Assembly (NCBI GenBank): GCA_013151235.1 | Contig: JAADIO010000040.1 | Coordinates: forward strand, 1-50,004 | Direction of reading: 5' to 3' | Origin: Deltaproteobacteria bacterium | Lineage (GTDB): Bacteria > CG2-30-53-67 | DNA: 50,004 nucleotides | Shown: positions 1 through 9,200 of the stretch, one piece after another | Numbering within the stretch: position 1 is the first letter of the stretch | Layout of the letters: every line of letters begins with the position of its first letter | Made by a program: the position numbers and the translations under genes | The notes under the pieces: model-generated | What the model was told of the DNA's origin: nothing | Seen by the model: only the letters and a program-made list of their open reading frames with translations | Databases searched by the model: none

Positions 1-352
<352 letters not shown>

Positions 353-360
353 CTGTTTAG

Positions 361-389
361 AGAATAGAAAATCTGAAGCATACTGATAT
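361..389 (-). promoter_or_regulatory. Putative sigma-70 promoter of ssrA
   Basis: On the minus strand TATTCT (366-361) lies 8 nt before the tmRNA 5' end. A weak ATATCA (389-384) sits 17 nt further upstream. The -10 position fits the mapped RNA end; the -35 is poor. The rest of the 219-bp gap up to smpB shows nothing else I recognise. Confidence 0.35.
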
Positions 390-571
390 AACCATTCAGA
401 AGTTTAGCACATTTCTCAGTCATTGCAAGTAAAACCTGATAAATGCTTTTTTTCCTGACCTCTCTACCCGCCTTCCACGCTACGATGTCCGAGAAATGAT
501 TGATTGGCTGATAGTTCACCGCATTTCCCCTCGTTCTCATTTTCTCTTTCCTATTTCCAAATTTCCAGTTC

Positions 572-1033
572 CTATTTCCTGATCTCTTTCTTCATCGCCC
601 GTTCCATTTCCCGTTTGTCTTCCCGTTTCTTAATGTCCTGCCGTTTGTCGTACTGCCGTTTTCCCTTTGCCAGGGCGAGTTCAACCTTGGCCCGGCCCCG
701 GACGAAATAGACGGAGACGGGGATGAGGGCAAGTCCCTTTTCATGGATCTTGCCGATAAGCCGCCGGATCTCTTTTTTATGCATGAGAAGTTTCCGGGTC
801 CGCAGGGGCTCGTGGTTAGCGATATTGCCATGCGTGTAGGGGCTGATATGCATGCTATGGAGAAAGAGTTCCTCCCCCTCGACCTGGGCATAGCTATCTT
901 TCAGGTTCGCTTTTCCCTCCCGGAGGGATTTGACTTCCGTCCCGGTCAGGACCATCCCCGCCTCAAATTTATCAAGGAAGAAATAGTCCCGGTGGGCCTT
1001 CCGGTTTGTGCAGATGATCTTCTTGCCGGACAT
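572..1033 (-). CDS. smpB: SsrA-binding protein SmpB
   Basis: 153-aa RNA-binding protein that delivers tmRNA to stalled ribosomes. The family hallmarks are visible: the early [10 protein letters not shown] segment, [21 protein letters not shown] (residues about 32-52), the HxSPYTHGN stretch, [10 protein letters not shown], and a basic C-terminal tail rich in K and R that enters the decoding centre in known SmpBs. Length is typical (about 150-160 aa). The start at 1033 is supported by GGGAG about 7 nt upstream on the minus strand. It is transcribed towards ssrA, 219 bp downstream, a common arrangement, and is divergent from the mqnE cluster. Confidence 0.97.
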   Translation of the reverse strand: MSGKKIICTNRKAHRDYFFLDKFEAGMVLTGTEVKSLREGKANLKDSYAQVEGEELFLHSMHISPYTHGNIANHEPLRTRKLLMHKKEIRRLIGKIHEKGLALIPVSVYFVRGRAKVELALAKGKRQYDKRQDIKKREDKREMERAMKKEIRK

Positions 1034-1165
1034 GCGAGACTCCCTGGATCACAACAGATCGAGAGGGCAGATTACCACAGCCGAACCCCGCAGGCAACAG
1101 GACTTCCCCGGTTGTTGATTTCCGTAAGAAGGAATGCTATGTTGACCGGCAAAAGGAGAATGACT

Positions 1166-2248
1166 ATGAATCCTCTCGACAGCATTCAGGAGAAGGTAAA
1201 ACGGGACGAGCGGATCTCCACGGAGGAGGCCCGAATCCTGCTGGAATCGAAGGACCTGCTCGGTCTCGGCCGGATCGCATCGATCCGGCGGAAGGCAAAG
1301 AACGGAAAACGGGCCTACTTCATCGTCAACCGCCACATCAATCATACCAATATCTGCGTCAACCGATGCCGGTTCTGCGCCTTCAGCCGGAATGCCGATG
1401 CCCCCGACGCCTATACCATGGATCTGTCCGAAGTCCTGGCCCGGGCCGAGGCGGGTGCCGCCGAAGGGGCCTCCGAGTTTCATATCGTGGGGGGACTCCA
1501 TCCCGACCTCCCTTTTGATTACTACCTGAAACTTCTTTCAGGCCTTCGGGACCGTTTTCCGAAGATTCACATCCAGGCCTTTACCGCGGTGGAGATCGAC
1601 TATTTCACAAAACTGACCGGCCGGCCTCTCCCGGAAATCCTCCGCAATCTGAAGGAGGCCGGTCTCGGTTCCCTCCCCGGCGGCGGTGCGGAGATCTTTG
1701 ATCCAGCGGTCCGAAACGCCATCTGCCCGGAGAAAATCTCCGGTGACCGGTGGCTTGAGGTGATGGAGGCCGCCCACAATACAGGCCTCAAATCGAATGC
1801 CACCATGCTCTACGGTCACCTGGAGGATACCGCCTCGCGGATCGACCATATGGCACGGCTCCGCAATCTCCAGGATCGAACGGGCGGGTTCCAGGCCTTC
1901 ATCCCCCTCGCCTTTCATCCGGGAAACACGGCGATCCCCGACCGGGAAATAACAACCGGCATGGAAGACCTCAAGCTTCTCGCCGTCTCCAGAATTTTCC
2001 TCGACAATTTCGACCATATCAAGGCCTTCTGGATCATGCTGGGCGAAAAGATCGCCCAGGTCTCCCTCCACTTCGGTGTCGATGATCTCGACGGAACGGT
2101 CGAGGAAGAAAAGATCACCCATGCCGCAGGGGCACAGACCTCGGAGGCACTCTCAAAAGAGATGCTGGTCCGGATGATCCGTGAGGCGGGCTTTGAACCG
2201 GTCGAGCGGGATACGCTCTATAGAGTGAGCGAAACGAACGGGCGGTGA
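1166..2248 (+). CDS. mqnE: Aminofutalosine synthase (radical SAM)
   Basis: 360-aa radical SAM enzyme of the futalosine route to menaquinone, joining SAM and the enolpyruvyl-benzoate precursor to give aminofutalosine. The 4Fe-4S motif is CVNRCRFCAF (CxxxCxxC) near residue 66, followed by HIVGGLHPDLPFDYY, typical of the MqnE/MqnC/CofH group, and LGSLPGGGAEIF. The open frame extends back into the smpB antisense, but the start is set at 1166 by AGGAG at 1154-1158, giving the usual family length. Gene order E-C and its high similarity to the next gene distinguish it from MqnC; MqnE assignment rests on the N-terminal gene position and the HxNHTNIC/HFGVDDLDGTV features. Confidence 0.93.
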   Translation: MNPLDSIQEKVKRDERISTEEARILLESKDLLGLGRIASIRRKAKNGKRAYFIVNRHINHTNICVNRCRFCAFSRNADAPDAYTMDLSEVLARAEAGAAEGASEFHIVGGLHPDLPFDYYLKLLSGLRDRFPKIHIQAFTAVEIDYFTKLTGRPLPEILRNLKEAGLGSLPGGGAEIFDPAVRNAICPEKISGDRWLEVMEAAHNTGLKSNATMLYGHLEDTASRIDHMARLRNLQDRTGGFQAFIPLAFHPGNTAIPDREITTGMEDLKLLAVSRIFLDNFDHIKAFWIMLGEKIAQVSLHFGVDDLDGTVEEEKITHAAGAQTSEALSKEMLVRMIREAGFEPVERDTLYRVSETNGR

Positions 2249-2263
2249 AGAAATGTTACGGTT

Positions 2264-3337
2264 ATGACCATTAGGGATTCGTACATCAAAGAAAAAATTG
2301 AGCAGAGAGACCGTCTGGGCTTCGCAGAAGGACTTTACCTCCTGAATGAAGTCGACCTGCTGACCCTCGGGGAATGGGCGACGGAAATTCGGGATAGGAA
2401 ACATCCCGACAGCATCGTTACCTTCGTCATCGACCGGAACATCAACTACACCAACATCTGCATCAATCGCTGCCGCTTCTGCGCCTTCTACCGTGCCCCC
2501 GACGATCCGGAGGCCTATCTTTTAACCCGGGAACAAATCTTTGCGAAGATTGAAGAGACTCTGCAGCAGGGCGGGACACAAATCCTGATGCAGGGGGGGC
2601 TTCATCCGGATCTTTCTCTCGACTGGTTTGAGAAACTTTTTTCCGCCATCAAGGAGGTCTACCCGATCACCCTCCATGCCCTCTCCCCCCCCGAGGTGGT
2701 TCACTTGTCCGAGGTGACGGGCTTCTCCATCGCCGAAGTCATCCGACGGCTTCATGCCGCCGGTCTTGATTCCATCCCCGGCGGGGGCGCCGAAATCCTG
2801 GAAGACCGGGTCCGGACGGCCCTCAGCCCAAAGAAGATCGGTACGGAGAAATGGCTGGCGGTCATGCGGGAGGCCCATCGCCAGGGACTCCGGACAACCG
2901 CGACCATGATGTTCGGGAGCGTGGAAAAACGGGAAGAGCTGATCCGGCACCTGCTTCGGCTTCGCACGCTGCAGGATGAAACGGGCGGATTTACCGCCTT
3001 CATTCCCTGGAGCTACCAGCCGGGAAACACGGAACTGGCCGGAGAGACGGCGACGGGGGTCGAATACCTGCGGATCCTGGCGGTCTCCCGTATTCTCCTC
3101 GACAACTTCGACAATCTTCAGGCCTCCTGGGTGACCCAGGGGGCGAAGATGGGGCAGGTGGCCCTCTTCTTCGGGGCCAACGACATGGGGAGCACCATGC
3201 TCGAGGAGAATGTCGTCGCCGCAGCGGGGGTCTCTCACACCATGACGCCCGACGAGATTGTCCGACTGATCGGGGAGGCCGGTTTTCAGCCGGCCCAGAG
3301 GAACAACGTCTACGAGATACTGAAGAGATTTGAATAA
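2264..3337 (+). CDS. mqnC: Cyclic dehypoxanthinyl futalosine synthase (radical SAM)
   Basis: 357-aa radical SAM protein that cyclises dehypoxanthinyl futalosine in menaquinone synthesis. It carries CINRCRFCAFYR (CxxxCxxC, residues about 66-77), ILMQGGLHPDLSLDWF, LDSIPGGGAEIL and the C-terminal FGANDMGSTMLEENVV stretch typical of MqnC. It follows mqnE by 15 bp and is followed by the phosphorylase-like gene with 13 bp of spacing, so the three are probably one operon. It is a clear paralogue of the preceding gene. I see no strong ribosome-binding site before 2264, suggesting read-through from mqnE. Confidence 0.93.
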   Translation: MTIRDSYIKEKIEQRDRLGFAEGLYLLNEVDLLTLGEWATEIRDRKHPDSIVTFVIDRNINYTNICINRCRFCAFYRAPDDPEAYLLTREQIFAKIEETLQQGGTQILMQGGLHPDLSLDWFEKLFSAIKEVYPITLHALSPPEVVHLSEVTGFSIAEVIRRLHAAGLDSIPGGGAEILEDRVRTALSPKKIGTEKWLAVMREAHRQGLRTTATMMFGSVEKREELIRHLLRLRTLQDETGGFTAFIPWSYQPGNTELAGETATGVEYLRILAVSRILLDNFDNLQASWVTQGAKMGQVALFFGANDMGSTMLEENVVAAAGVSHTMTPDEIVRLIGEAGFQPAQRNNVYEILKRFE

Positions 3338-3350
3338 AGGAAACAAACGG

Positions 3351-4229
3351 ATGACATCCTTGCCTCCCATCCGGACCCTGATCCTCGGCGGAAGCGGGGC
3401 CTACACCTTCCCGGTGGATCGTTTCGGTTCAGGGAAGGAAACGGTCCGGGTTCAGACCCCCTTCGGCCCTGCCGCCCCCATCCGGATCGTCGAGATCGGC
3501 GGAGAACCCGTCGGATTTCTCTCCCGTCACGGGGAGACCGGATACAACGTTACCGCCCCTTTCGTGAACTACCGGGCCAACATCTACGCAGCGAAAGAGT
3601 TGGGCGTGGAGCGGATCCTTTCCTGGTCGGGACCGGGCGCCATCGCAGACGCCCTCCGGCCGGGGGACCTGGTCCTTCCCGACGACATGATCGACCTGAC
3701 CCGGAACCGACCGTCCACTTTCTACACCGGAAAGGGAATCGGCTTTATCCGGATGAATCCGGTCTTCTGCCCCGGGATCCATGAGGCCTTCCGGAAAGGA
3801 CTGGCGGCGCTGCACCTTGCCGTCCACGAAGGGGGGACCTACGTCTGCACGGAAGGCCCCAGGCTCGAAACACCGGCCGAGATCCGTTGGATGAAAGGGG
3901 CCGGCGGAGACCTTGTCGGAATGACCCTGGCGCCCGAGGCCTTCCTCGCCCGGGAACTGGAAATCTGTTACGCTCCCTTATGCTATGTCACAAACTACGC
4001 AGAAGGGGTCCGGCCCTTACGCTACGAAAAGGGGGTCCTTTTCGAAGGGACCCTCCCTGAGGAAGAACGACAAAAGATGGAGAGCACCTTCAACCGCTTT
4101 CCCGAGATCATGATTCAGACCCTTTCCCACCTTGCGCAACTCGACCGCGACTGCCCCTGCAAGGATGCCATGCTCCGTTACCGTCTCCGGGGAGACATTG
4201 GGAAGAACTGGCACGACTGGATCGGCTGA
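3351..4229 (+). CDS. MTA/nucleoside phosphorylase-family protein, probable futalosine-pathway nucleosidase
   Basis: 292-aa member of the PNP/MTA phosphorylase superfamily. Visible features are an N-terminal ILGGSGAY (phosphate loop in MTAPs), FLSRHGETGYNVTAPFVNYRANI, the central YVCTEGPRLETPAEIRWMKGAG and DLVGMTLAPEAFLARELEICYA, which match the MTAP substrate pocket pattern TEGPRFxT...MTxxPE. Start 3351 is chosen for AAAGGA at 3336-3341; an upstream ATG at 3330 lies inside mqnC. Its place directly after mqnC suggests it removes adenine from aminofutalosine, doing the job of MqnB or MTA nucleosidase; this is inferred. The alternative is ordinary MTA salvage. Confidence 0.75.
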   Translation: MTSLPPIRTLILGGSGAYTFPVDRFGSGKETVRVQTPFGPAAPIRIVEIGGEPVGFLSRHGETGYNVTAPFVNYRANIYAAKELGVERILSWSGPGAIADALRPGDLVLPDDMIDLTRNRPSTFYTGKGIGFIRMNPVFCPGIHEAFRKGLAALHLAVHEGGTYVCTEGPRLETPAEIRWMKGAGGDLVGMTLAPEAFLARELEICYAPLCYVTNYAEGVRPLRYEKGVLFEGTLPEEERQKMESTFNRFPEIMIQTLSHLAQLDRDCPCKDAMLRYRLRGDIGKNWHDWIG

Positions 4230-4883
4230 ATGATGATCCTCCATAGCCGGGTCTTATGATGAATTTCATAAATTCGCTCTTCCGGATATATTAAATCCGA
4301 TCCGAAGACACAAACTTGGAGTGATTCCGGAAGGTTAACCACGATGTCCACAACAAATGTGAATAGCCTGTGGAAATCTGTGTGAAATCAGAACGTCAAA
4401 ACAGACAGGATCAAGCCCCGCAACAAATTGCCCAATAATTAGCCACACGTAAACCTTTTATTTACAATGAGTTACCACAAATCCTCCCCTGGATACAGAA
4501 TATGAGAAGTTTGCCCCAGCTGTCACGTAAACAATTCACAGCCGAAATAAGAAGATTCATTTAGTCCGGTAAAACAGGGGCCGGGTCGGCATTTCATCTT
4601 GAGGTCTCAACCCTGCTCTTAATCGCCTTCCGCTTGCTCCACGACCTTCGATATCCTCTACCACCCTTTTCAATAACGAGTACAACTCCCTTCGGGAAAA
4701 AGGAGCTGAACGAAACATTTAAAAATCAAACCGGACAGAAGAAGGGCAGGATCATACACCAGGGACCCAGGTCCCGAAAAAGAGCCGTAAACCCTTGTCA
4801 TGCACGGTTTCAGGGGGAAACAACTTGACACCCAAGACCTTTATCTATAATATAAAAACATACACAATAAAAGGAGCTTACGC
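4230..4883. other. 654-bp non-coding region between menaquinone cluster and clpC, with DnaA-box-like cluster
   Basis: No convincing gene is seen here. From about 4335 to 4540 there are repeated near-matches to the DnaA box TTATCCACA on both strands: TTAACCACG (4335), ATGTCCACA (4344-4352), TGTGAATAG (4358-4366), TGTGGAAAT (4369-4377), TTAGCCACA (4439-4447, 8 of 9), TTATTTACA (4458-4466) and CAATTCACA (4532-4540). None is perfect. Further right there is a short palindrome GGGACC-CA-GGTCCC (4762-4775) upstream of the clpC promoter. It could be a DnaA-binding regulatory region, an origin-like site, or chance in an AT-richer spacer. Confidence 0.4.
4825..4853 (+). promoter_or_regulatory. Sigma-70-type promoter of clpC
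   Basis: A perfect TTGACA (4825-4830) is followed by TATAATAT: TATAAT at 4846-4851 (15-bp spacer) or TAATAT at 4848-4853 (17-bp spacer). The clpC ribosome-binding site AAGGAG follows at 4871-4876, leaving a short leader. Confidence 0.75.
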
Positions 4884-7328
4884 ATGTTTGAACGATTTAC
4901 AGACAAGGCCCGAAGGACCATTATTCTTGCCCGGGAAGAAGCGGAAAAGCACCAGCACGAATACCTCGGAACGGAACATATCCTCCTCGGCATCCTTCGC
5001 GATGATGAGGGACTTCACAGCAAAATCCTGAAGAATTTAGGGATCAATTTCGATCATCTCCGACTGGAAGTGGAACGAAATCTCCCGAAAGGGACCGACA
5101 CACTCACGTTCGGAGAGATTCCCTTCACCCCGAAGGCCCGGAAGGTCCTCGAACTGGCCGTGGAGGAGGCCCGCCTTTTAAATCACAACTACGTGGGGAC
5201 GGAGCATATTCTCCTGGGTCTCGTTCGGGAAGAAGAAGGGATTGCCGGAAATATCCTCCGGGGCATGGGCGCAAGCCTCCTGGGCGCCCGGCAGCAGACC
5301 ATCAACCTTCTCCATCAGTCTTCGGTTCGATCCAAAACCCCAAAACCGAAAAGCAGCACTCCGGCCCTGGACGAATTCGGGCGGGACTTTACCGATCTGG
5401 CCCGCCGGAACGAACTCGATCCGGTCGTCGGCCGGAACGATGAGATTGAGCGGGTCCTCCAGATCTTAAGCCGCCGGACGAAGAACAACCCCGTCCTCAT
5501 CGGTGAACCGGGTGTCGGCAAAACGGCCATCGTGGAGGGGCTGGCTCAACGGATCGTCAACGGCGACGTCCCGTTGGGACTGACGAACAGGAAGGTAATC
5601 GCCCTTGATTTGGGTTCCCTCGTGGCCGGCACCAAGTACCGCGGCCAGTTCGAGGAACGCCTCAAAATCGTCCTCAAGGAGATCGTCTCCTCCAACAATC
5701 AGATCATCATCTTCATCGATGAACTCCATACCCTCGTAGGCGCCGGCGCCGCCGAGGGATCGCTGGACGCCTCGAACATGCTGAAACCGGCCCTCGCCCG
5801 GGGAGAGATCCAGTGCATCGGCGCCACGACCTTCGACGAGTACCGCAAGTATATCGAGAAAGACGGGGCGCTGGAACGCCGATTCCAGACGATCAACGTG
5901 AATGCCCCTTCCGTGGAGGAAACGATCCGGATCATTCAGGGACTTCGAAGCCGTTACGAGGAACATCATAACAGCGTCATTACCGACGATGCGATCGAGG
6001 CGGCGGCACGCTATTCCGACCGGTACATCACGAACAAGTTCCTGCCCGACAAGGCCATCGACGTGATCGATGAGGCCGGGTCCCGGTCAAAACTGCAGAA
6101 GTTTACTCTCCCCAAGGAGCTGAAGGAGATGCAGAGCCGGATCAAGGAGATCACGGAACAGAAAAACCTCTACATCCATCTTCAGGAATTCGAAAAGGCC
6201 GCCCGTTTCCGGGATCAGGAAGACAAGATCAAGGAAGAGTTCAACGCCGCGAAAAAGGCCTGGCGGGAGGAACGGGAATCGAGCAAGTCCCAGGTCGATG
6301 CGGAAGATATCGCCTATGTCATCTCCAAGATGACGGGCGTCCCGATCTACAAACTCGCAGAACAGGAAAGCGAAAAGCTTCTCCGGATGGAAGAGGAACT
6401 GCACAAGCGGATCGTCGGACAGGATGAAGCCATTGCGGCAATCTCCCGGGCCATTCGCCGTTCCCGGGCCGGCATGAAGAGCCGCAAGAAACCGATCGGG
6501 TCCTTTATCTTTCTCGGCCCCACCGGCGTGGGCAAGACCGAACTTGCCCGGGCCCTGGCGGAATTTCTCTTCGACAGTGAGGATGCCCTGATCCGGGTCG
6601 ATATGTCGGAATACATGGAACGCTTCAGTGTCTCCGGCCTCACCGGCGCACCTCCGGGTTACGTCGGTTACGAAGAGGGAGGGCAGCTCACGGAAAAGGT
6701 GAAGCGGCGTCCCTACTCAGTTGTCCTGTTGGACGAGATTGAAAAGGCCCATCCCGACCTTTTCAACATTTTATTGCAGGTCCTCGATGACGGGCGGCTC
6801 ACCGACAACTACGGCCGGGCCATCGATTTCAACAATACCGTATTGATCATGACCTCCAACCTGGGGACCCGCCAGATCGGCAAGGGGGCTTCCCTCGGAT
6901 TTCAGCAGGAGGGAGATGCTACCGCCATGGAAAAGATGCGGGAAGAGGTCATGAGCGCAGTCAAGAAGACCTTCAACCCGGAGTTCAGGAACCGAGTTGA
7001 CGAGATTGTAATATTTCACCCTCTCGACAAGGAGCATATCTCCTCGATCATTGATATCCTGATCCGGCAGCTCAACGAAGAGATCATCGACAAGGGATTC
7101 AAGATCATCGTCTCCGATGAAGCCAAAGAATATCTGATCGAAAAAGGATACGAACCTTCCTACGGCGCCCGGCCCCTGAAACGGGCCATTCAGAAATATA
7201 TCTCCGATCCGATCGCCGACGAGATCCTGAAGGGTCATTTCAAAACGGCCTACGCCATCCGGGTCACCATGAAAGGCGTCGACCTTTGCTTCGAGGGGGT
7301 GACCGAGCAACAGCTCACCGAGGTGTAA
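4884..7328 (+). CDS. clpC: ATP-dependent Clp protease ATP-binding subunit ClpC
   Basis: 814-aa Hsp100 unfoldase that feeds substrates to ClpP. Order: N-terminal double Clp-N repeat (about 1-145, [15 protein letters not shown] and [15 protein letters not shown]); first AAA+ module with Walker [10 protein letters not shown] (about 206) and Walker [14 protein letters not shown] (about 275); a short middle domain with a UVR-like [18 protein letters not shown] (about 435-455), which marks ClpC rather than ClpB or ClpA; second AAA+ module with GPTGVGKTE (about 544) and pore loop [10 protein letters not shown]-terminal [15 protein letters not shown]. Start 4884 has AAGGAG at 4871-4876. It is a single-gene unit with its own promoter and terminator; clpP is not in the window. 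Confidence 0.96.
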   Translation: MFERFTDKARRTIILAREEAEKHQHEYLGTEHILLGILRDDEGLHSKILKNLGINFDHLRLEVERNLPKGTDTLTFGEIPFTPKARKVLELAVEEARLLNHNYVGTEHILLGLVREEEGIAGNILRGMGASLLGARQQTINLLHQSSVRSKTPKPKSSTPALDEFGRDFTDLARRNELDPVVGRNDEIERVLQILSRRTKNNPVLIGEPGVGKTAIVEGLAQRIVNGDVPLGLTNRKVIALDLGSLVAGTKYRGQFEERLKIVLKEIVSSNNQIIIFIDELHTLVGAGAAEGSLDASNMLKPALARGEIQCIGATTFDEYRKYIEKDGALERRFQTINVNAPSVEETIRIIQGLRSRYEEHHNSVITDDAIEAAARYSDRYITNKFLPDKAIDVIDEAGSRSKLQKFTLPKELKEMQSRIKEITEQKNLYIHLQEFEKAARFRDQEDKIKEEFNAAKKAWREERESSKSQVDAEDIAYVISKMTGVPIYKLAEQESEKLLRMEEELHKRIVGQDEAIAAISRAIRRSRAGMKSRKKPIGSFIFLGPTGVGKTELARALAEFLFDSEDALIRVDMSEYMERFSVSGLTGAPPGYVGYEEGGQLTEKVKRRPYSVVLLDEIEKAHPDLFNILLQVLDDGRLTDNYGRAIDFNNTVLIMTSNLGTRQIGKGASLGFQQEGDATAMEKMREEVMSAVKKTFNPEFRNRVDEIVIFHPLDKEHISSIIDILIRQLNEEIIDKGFKIIVSDEAKEYLIEKGYEPSYGARPLKRAIQKYISDPIADEILKGHFKTAYAIRVTMKGVDLCFEGVTEQQLTEV

Positions 7329-7359
7329 AAACCTTCCATCATAAAATGATGTCATCCGG

Positions 7360-7388
7360 AGAGAGGTGTTTCACCTCTCTCTTTTTTT
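7360..7388 (+). terminator. Intrinsic terminator of clpC
   Basis: A 9-bp stem AGAGAGGTG / CACCTCTCT (7360-7368 with 7372-7380), 3-nt loop, followed by CTTTTTTT. It lies 31 bp after the clpC stop codon. Confidence 0.9.
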
Positions 7389-7481
7389 GCAGGAATCATT
7401 TGAAATCTCCCCGCAAAAGCGGTATCTTCCAGAGAAAATTTCCAAAAACCGTCACTACCCCGAAAAGCCCAAAGTCATTTT

Positions 7482-9044
7482 ATGAAAACTTCCGCCTTTG
7501 ACACTGCGCGTATTGTCTTTCTCATTTTTCTCATCCTGGTTACCCCGGACTGTGCCAGGAACCCCGTCAGCCATCATTACGAGATCACCCTGATGAGCAG
7601 TGCGGAGGAAGTCACGATCGGCAAGGAACAAAACAAGGCAATCCTGAAGCTCTACAAGAAATATAACGACAAGAAACTTCAGAAGTATATCGATACGATC
7701 GGGCAAAAGCTCGTCGCCGTGGCCCATCACCGCCCCTTCAAATATCATTTCACACTCATCGACTCGGGAGAGATCAATGCCTTCGCCATGCCGGGAGGAT
7801 ACGTCTACATCAATCGCGGGATCCTCACGCAGAGCAACTCCGAGGCGGAGGTCGCCTCCGTCATCGGTCATGAAATCGGTCATATCACTGCCCGGCACCA
7901 TGCCCGCCAACAGGTACGGGCCATGGGACTCTCCATCGGTTCCATGATCGCCACCGTCTTCCTGGGCCAGGCCGGCATCTACCTTCAACGCTACATCGAT
8001 CTCCTCTTCAGCGGGATTTACCAGAGTTTCGGCCGGCAGGCCGAGCTCCAGGCAGACGAATTAGGCCAGGAATATGCTGCGGCCGCTGGATGGGACCCGA
8101 GGGCGGAGACAACGTTTCTCAAGACCCTGGACCGTCTTGAGCACGGACGGGACCGCTCCGTCTTCCACGGGTTCTTCGCCTCCCATCCCGAGACCTACGA
8201 ACGGATCGAAAAAGCCGAGACCCGGGCCGGCCGGATTCTTGCGTCAGCCCGGAAGCCGCTGAAAACCGGGAGGAAGGATCTCCTGCGCAGGCTCGACGGC
8301 ATCTCTTACGGGAACCGTCCGGAGCTGGGTGAGTTTGAAGACAGCCTTTACCGTAACGCCAAGTTCGGCATTTCCGTCCGGTTCCCAAAAGACTGGGAAA
8401 ATTTTTCTTCCGAAGGAATCGTTGTCTCCCGCCGTCCTGATACCAGCGAATTTGTCCAGTTAATTACGGCCCAGCCAAAGAAGAAGCATTACCTGGATCA
8501 GCTCACCTCGAAAGAGGACTACTTCATCAAGCTCCGGGAAATGGCGGGGCAGTTTGAAGACAAAAGCGGTTGGCGGCGAAATTCGGAAAGCAGGACCGTC
8601 ATCAACAAGATCCCCACCTTTGTTACGACCTACCAGCTCCAGAGCGGCCTCGGCCGATTCTATTCCGTACAGGGCCACTTCATCATCGTCGAAAAAAATC
8701 TCTTCATTCTCCTGGCTTTCGTACCGGTCGGGCAGGAAAGCCTGGCCGACTACTACTTCCAGAAAGTTTTTCAGTCGGTCCGCCGCCTCAATGAAGCCGA
8801 ACGGGAGGCGCTGAAACCAAGGATCATCCGGATCCACGAGGTACGGAAAAAGGAAACCTTCGAATCAATCGCACGGGAATATTACGGCTCCGACGATAAG
8901 GCCCGGCAGATCGCCGAGTTCAACGGCTATGCCTCCGCCCTTTATCCTGCGCCGGGGGATCTTTTGAAGATCATTGTTCGGAGCAAGGAGGTCCCAAAGA
9001 GAGGATCCCCCCGGAATGACGAAAAGGATAAAAAAGAGGAATAA
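7482..9044 (+). CDS. M48-family metallopeptidase with C-terminal LysM-like domain
   Basis: 520-aa envelope protease of the BepA/M48 type. An N-terminal hydrophobic segment (about 8-22, IVFLIFLILVTP) ends in Cys at 24; the lipobox is atypical, so a lipoprotein or a simple membrane anchor are both possible. The zinc motif GHEIGH lies near residue 130, with the third ligand expected in RQAELQADELG (about 188). The C-terminal part contains a domain with FGISVRFPKDWENF (about 295) and ends in a LysM-like stretch (about 448-500: HEVRKKETFESIAREYYG... APGDLLKI), suggesting peptidoglycan contact. Known relatives act in outer-membrane protein quality control; that role is inferred. It is convergent with the minus-strand genes that follow. 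Confidence 0.85.
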   Translation: MKTSAFDTARIVFLIFLILVTPDCARNPVSHHYEITLMSSAEEVTIGKEQNKAILKLYKKYNDKKLQKYIDTIGQKLVAVAHHRPFKYHFTLIDSGEINAFAMPGGYVYINRGILTQSNSEAEVASVIGHEIGHITARHHARQQVRAMGLSIGSMIATVFLGQAGIYLQRYIDLLFSGIYQSFGRQAELQADELGQEYAAAAGWDPRAETTFLKTLDRLEHGRDRSVFHGFFASHPETYERIEKAETRAGRILASARKPLKTGRKDLLRRLDGISYGNRPELGEFEDSLYRNAKFGISVRFPKDWENFSSEGIVVSRRPDTSEFVQLITAQPKKKHYLDQLTSKEDYFIKLREMAGQFEDKSGWRRNSESRTVINKIPTFVTTYQLQSGLGRFYSVQGHFIIVEKNLFILLAFVPVGQESLADYYFQKVFQSVRRLNEAEREALKPRIIRIHEVRKKETFESIAREYYGSDDKARQIAEFNGYASALYPAPGDLLKIIVRSKEVPKRGSPRNDEKDKKEE

Positions 9045-9070
9045 TCGCCTGGAAAGAGGGAAAGGGGTCA

Positions 9071-9173
9071 TCAAAGGGGTCAAGTCTGCTCTTGGCTCTT
9101 CTCTTGGATGGACGAGGGATTGGATGATGCTTTTTGTTGGCAGAAGAGCCAAGAGCAGACTTGACCCCTTTGA
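9071..9173. repeat. MITE/REP-like element with perfect 32-bp inverted repeats
   Basis: Positions 9071-9102 and 9142-9173 are exact reverse complements over 32 bp, enclosing a 39-bp centre. The arm contains GGGGTCAAGTCTGC, the type of GGGGTCA word often found at ends of REP-associated (Y1) transposase elements. Similarity continues imperfectly outside the arms (AAAGGGGTCA at 9061 against TGACCCTTTT at 9171). It lies between convergent genes, so it could also act as a two-way transcription stop. Confidence 0.8.
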
Positions 9174-9200
9174 CCCTTTTCCACTGTTCGGCCGGCAGGT

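Noticed and set aside
743-1165. Upstream extension of the mqnE frame
   Set aside because: It is antisense to smpB; ribosome-binding site and family length place the start at 1166.
4634-4828. 64-codon open frame upstream of clpC
   Set aside because: No ribosome-binding site, low-complexity composition and no family resemblance.
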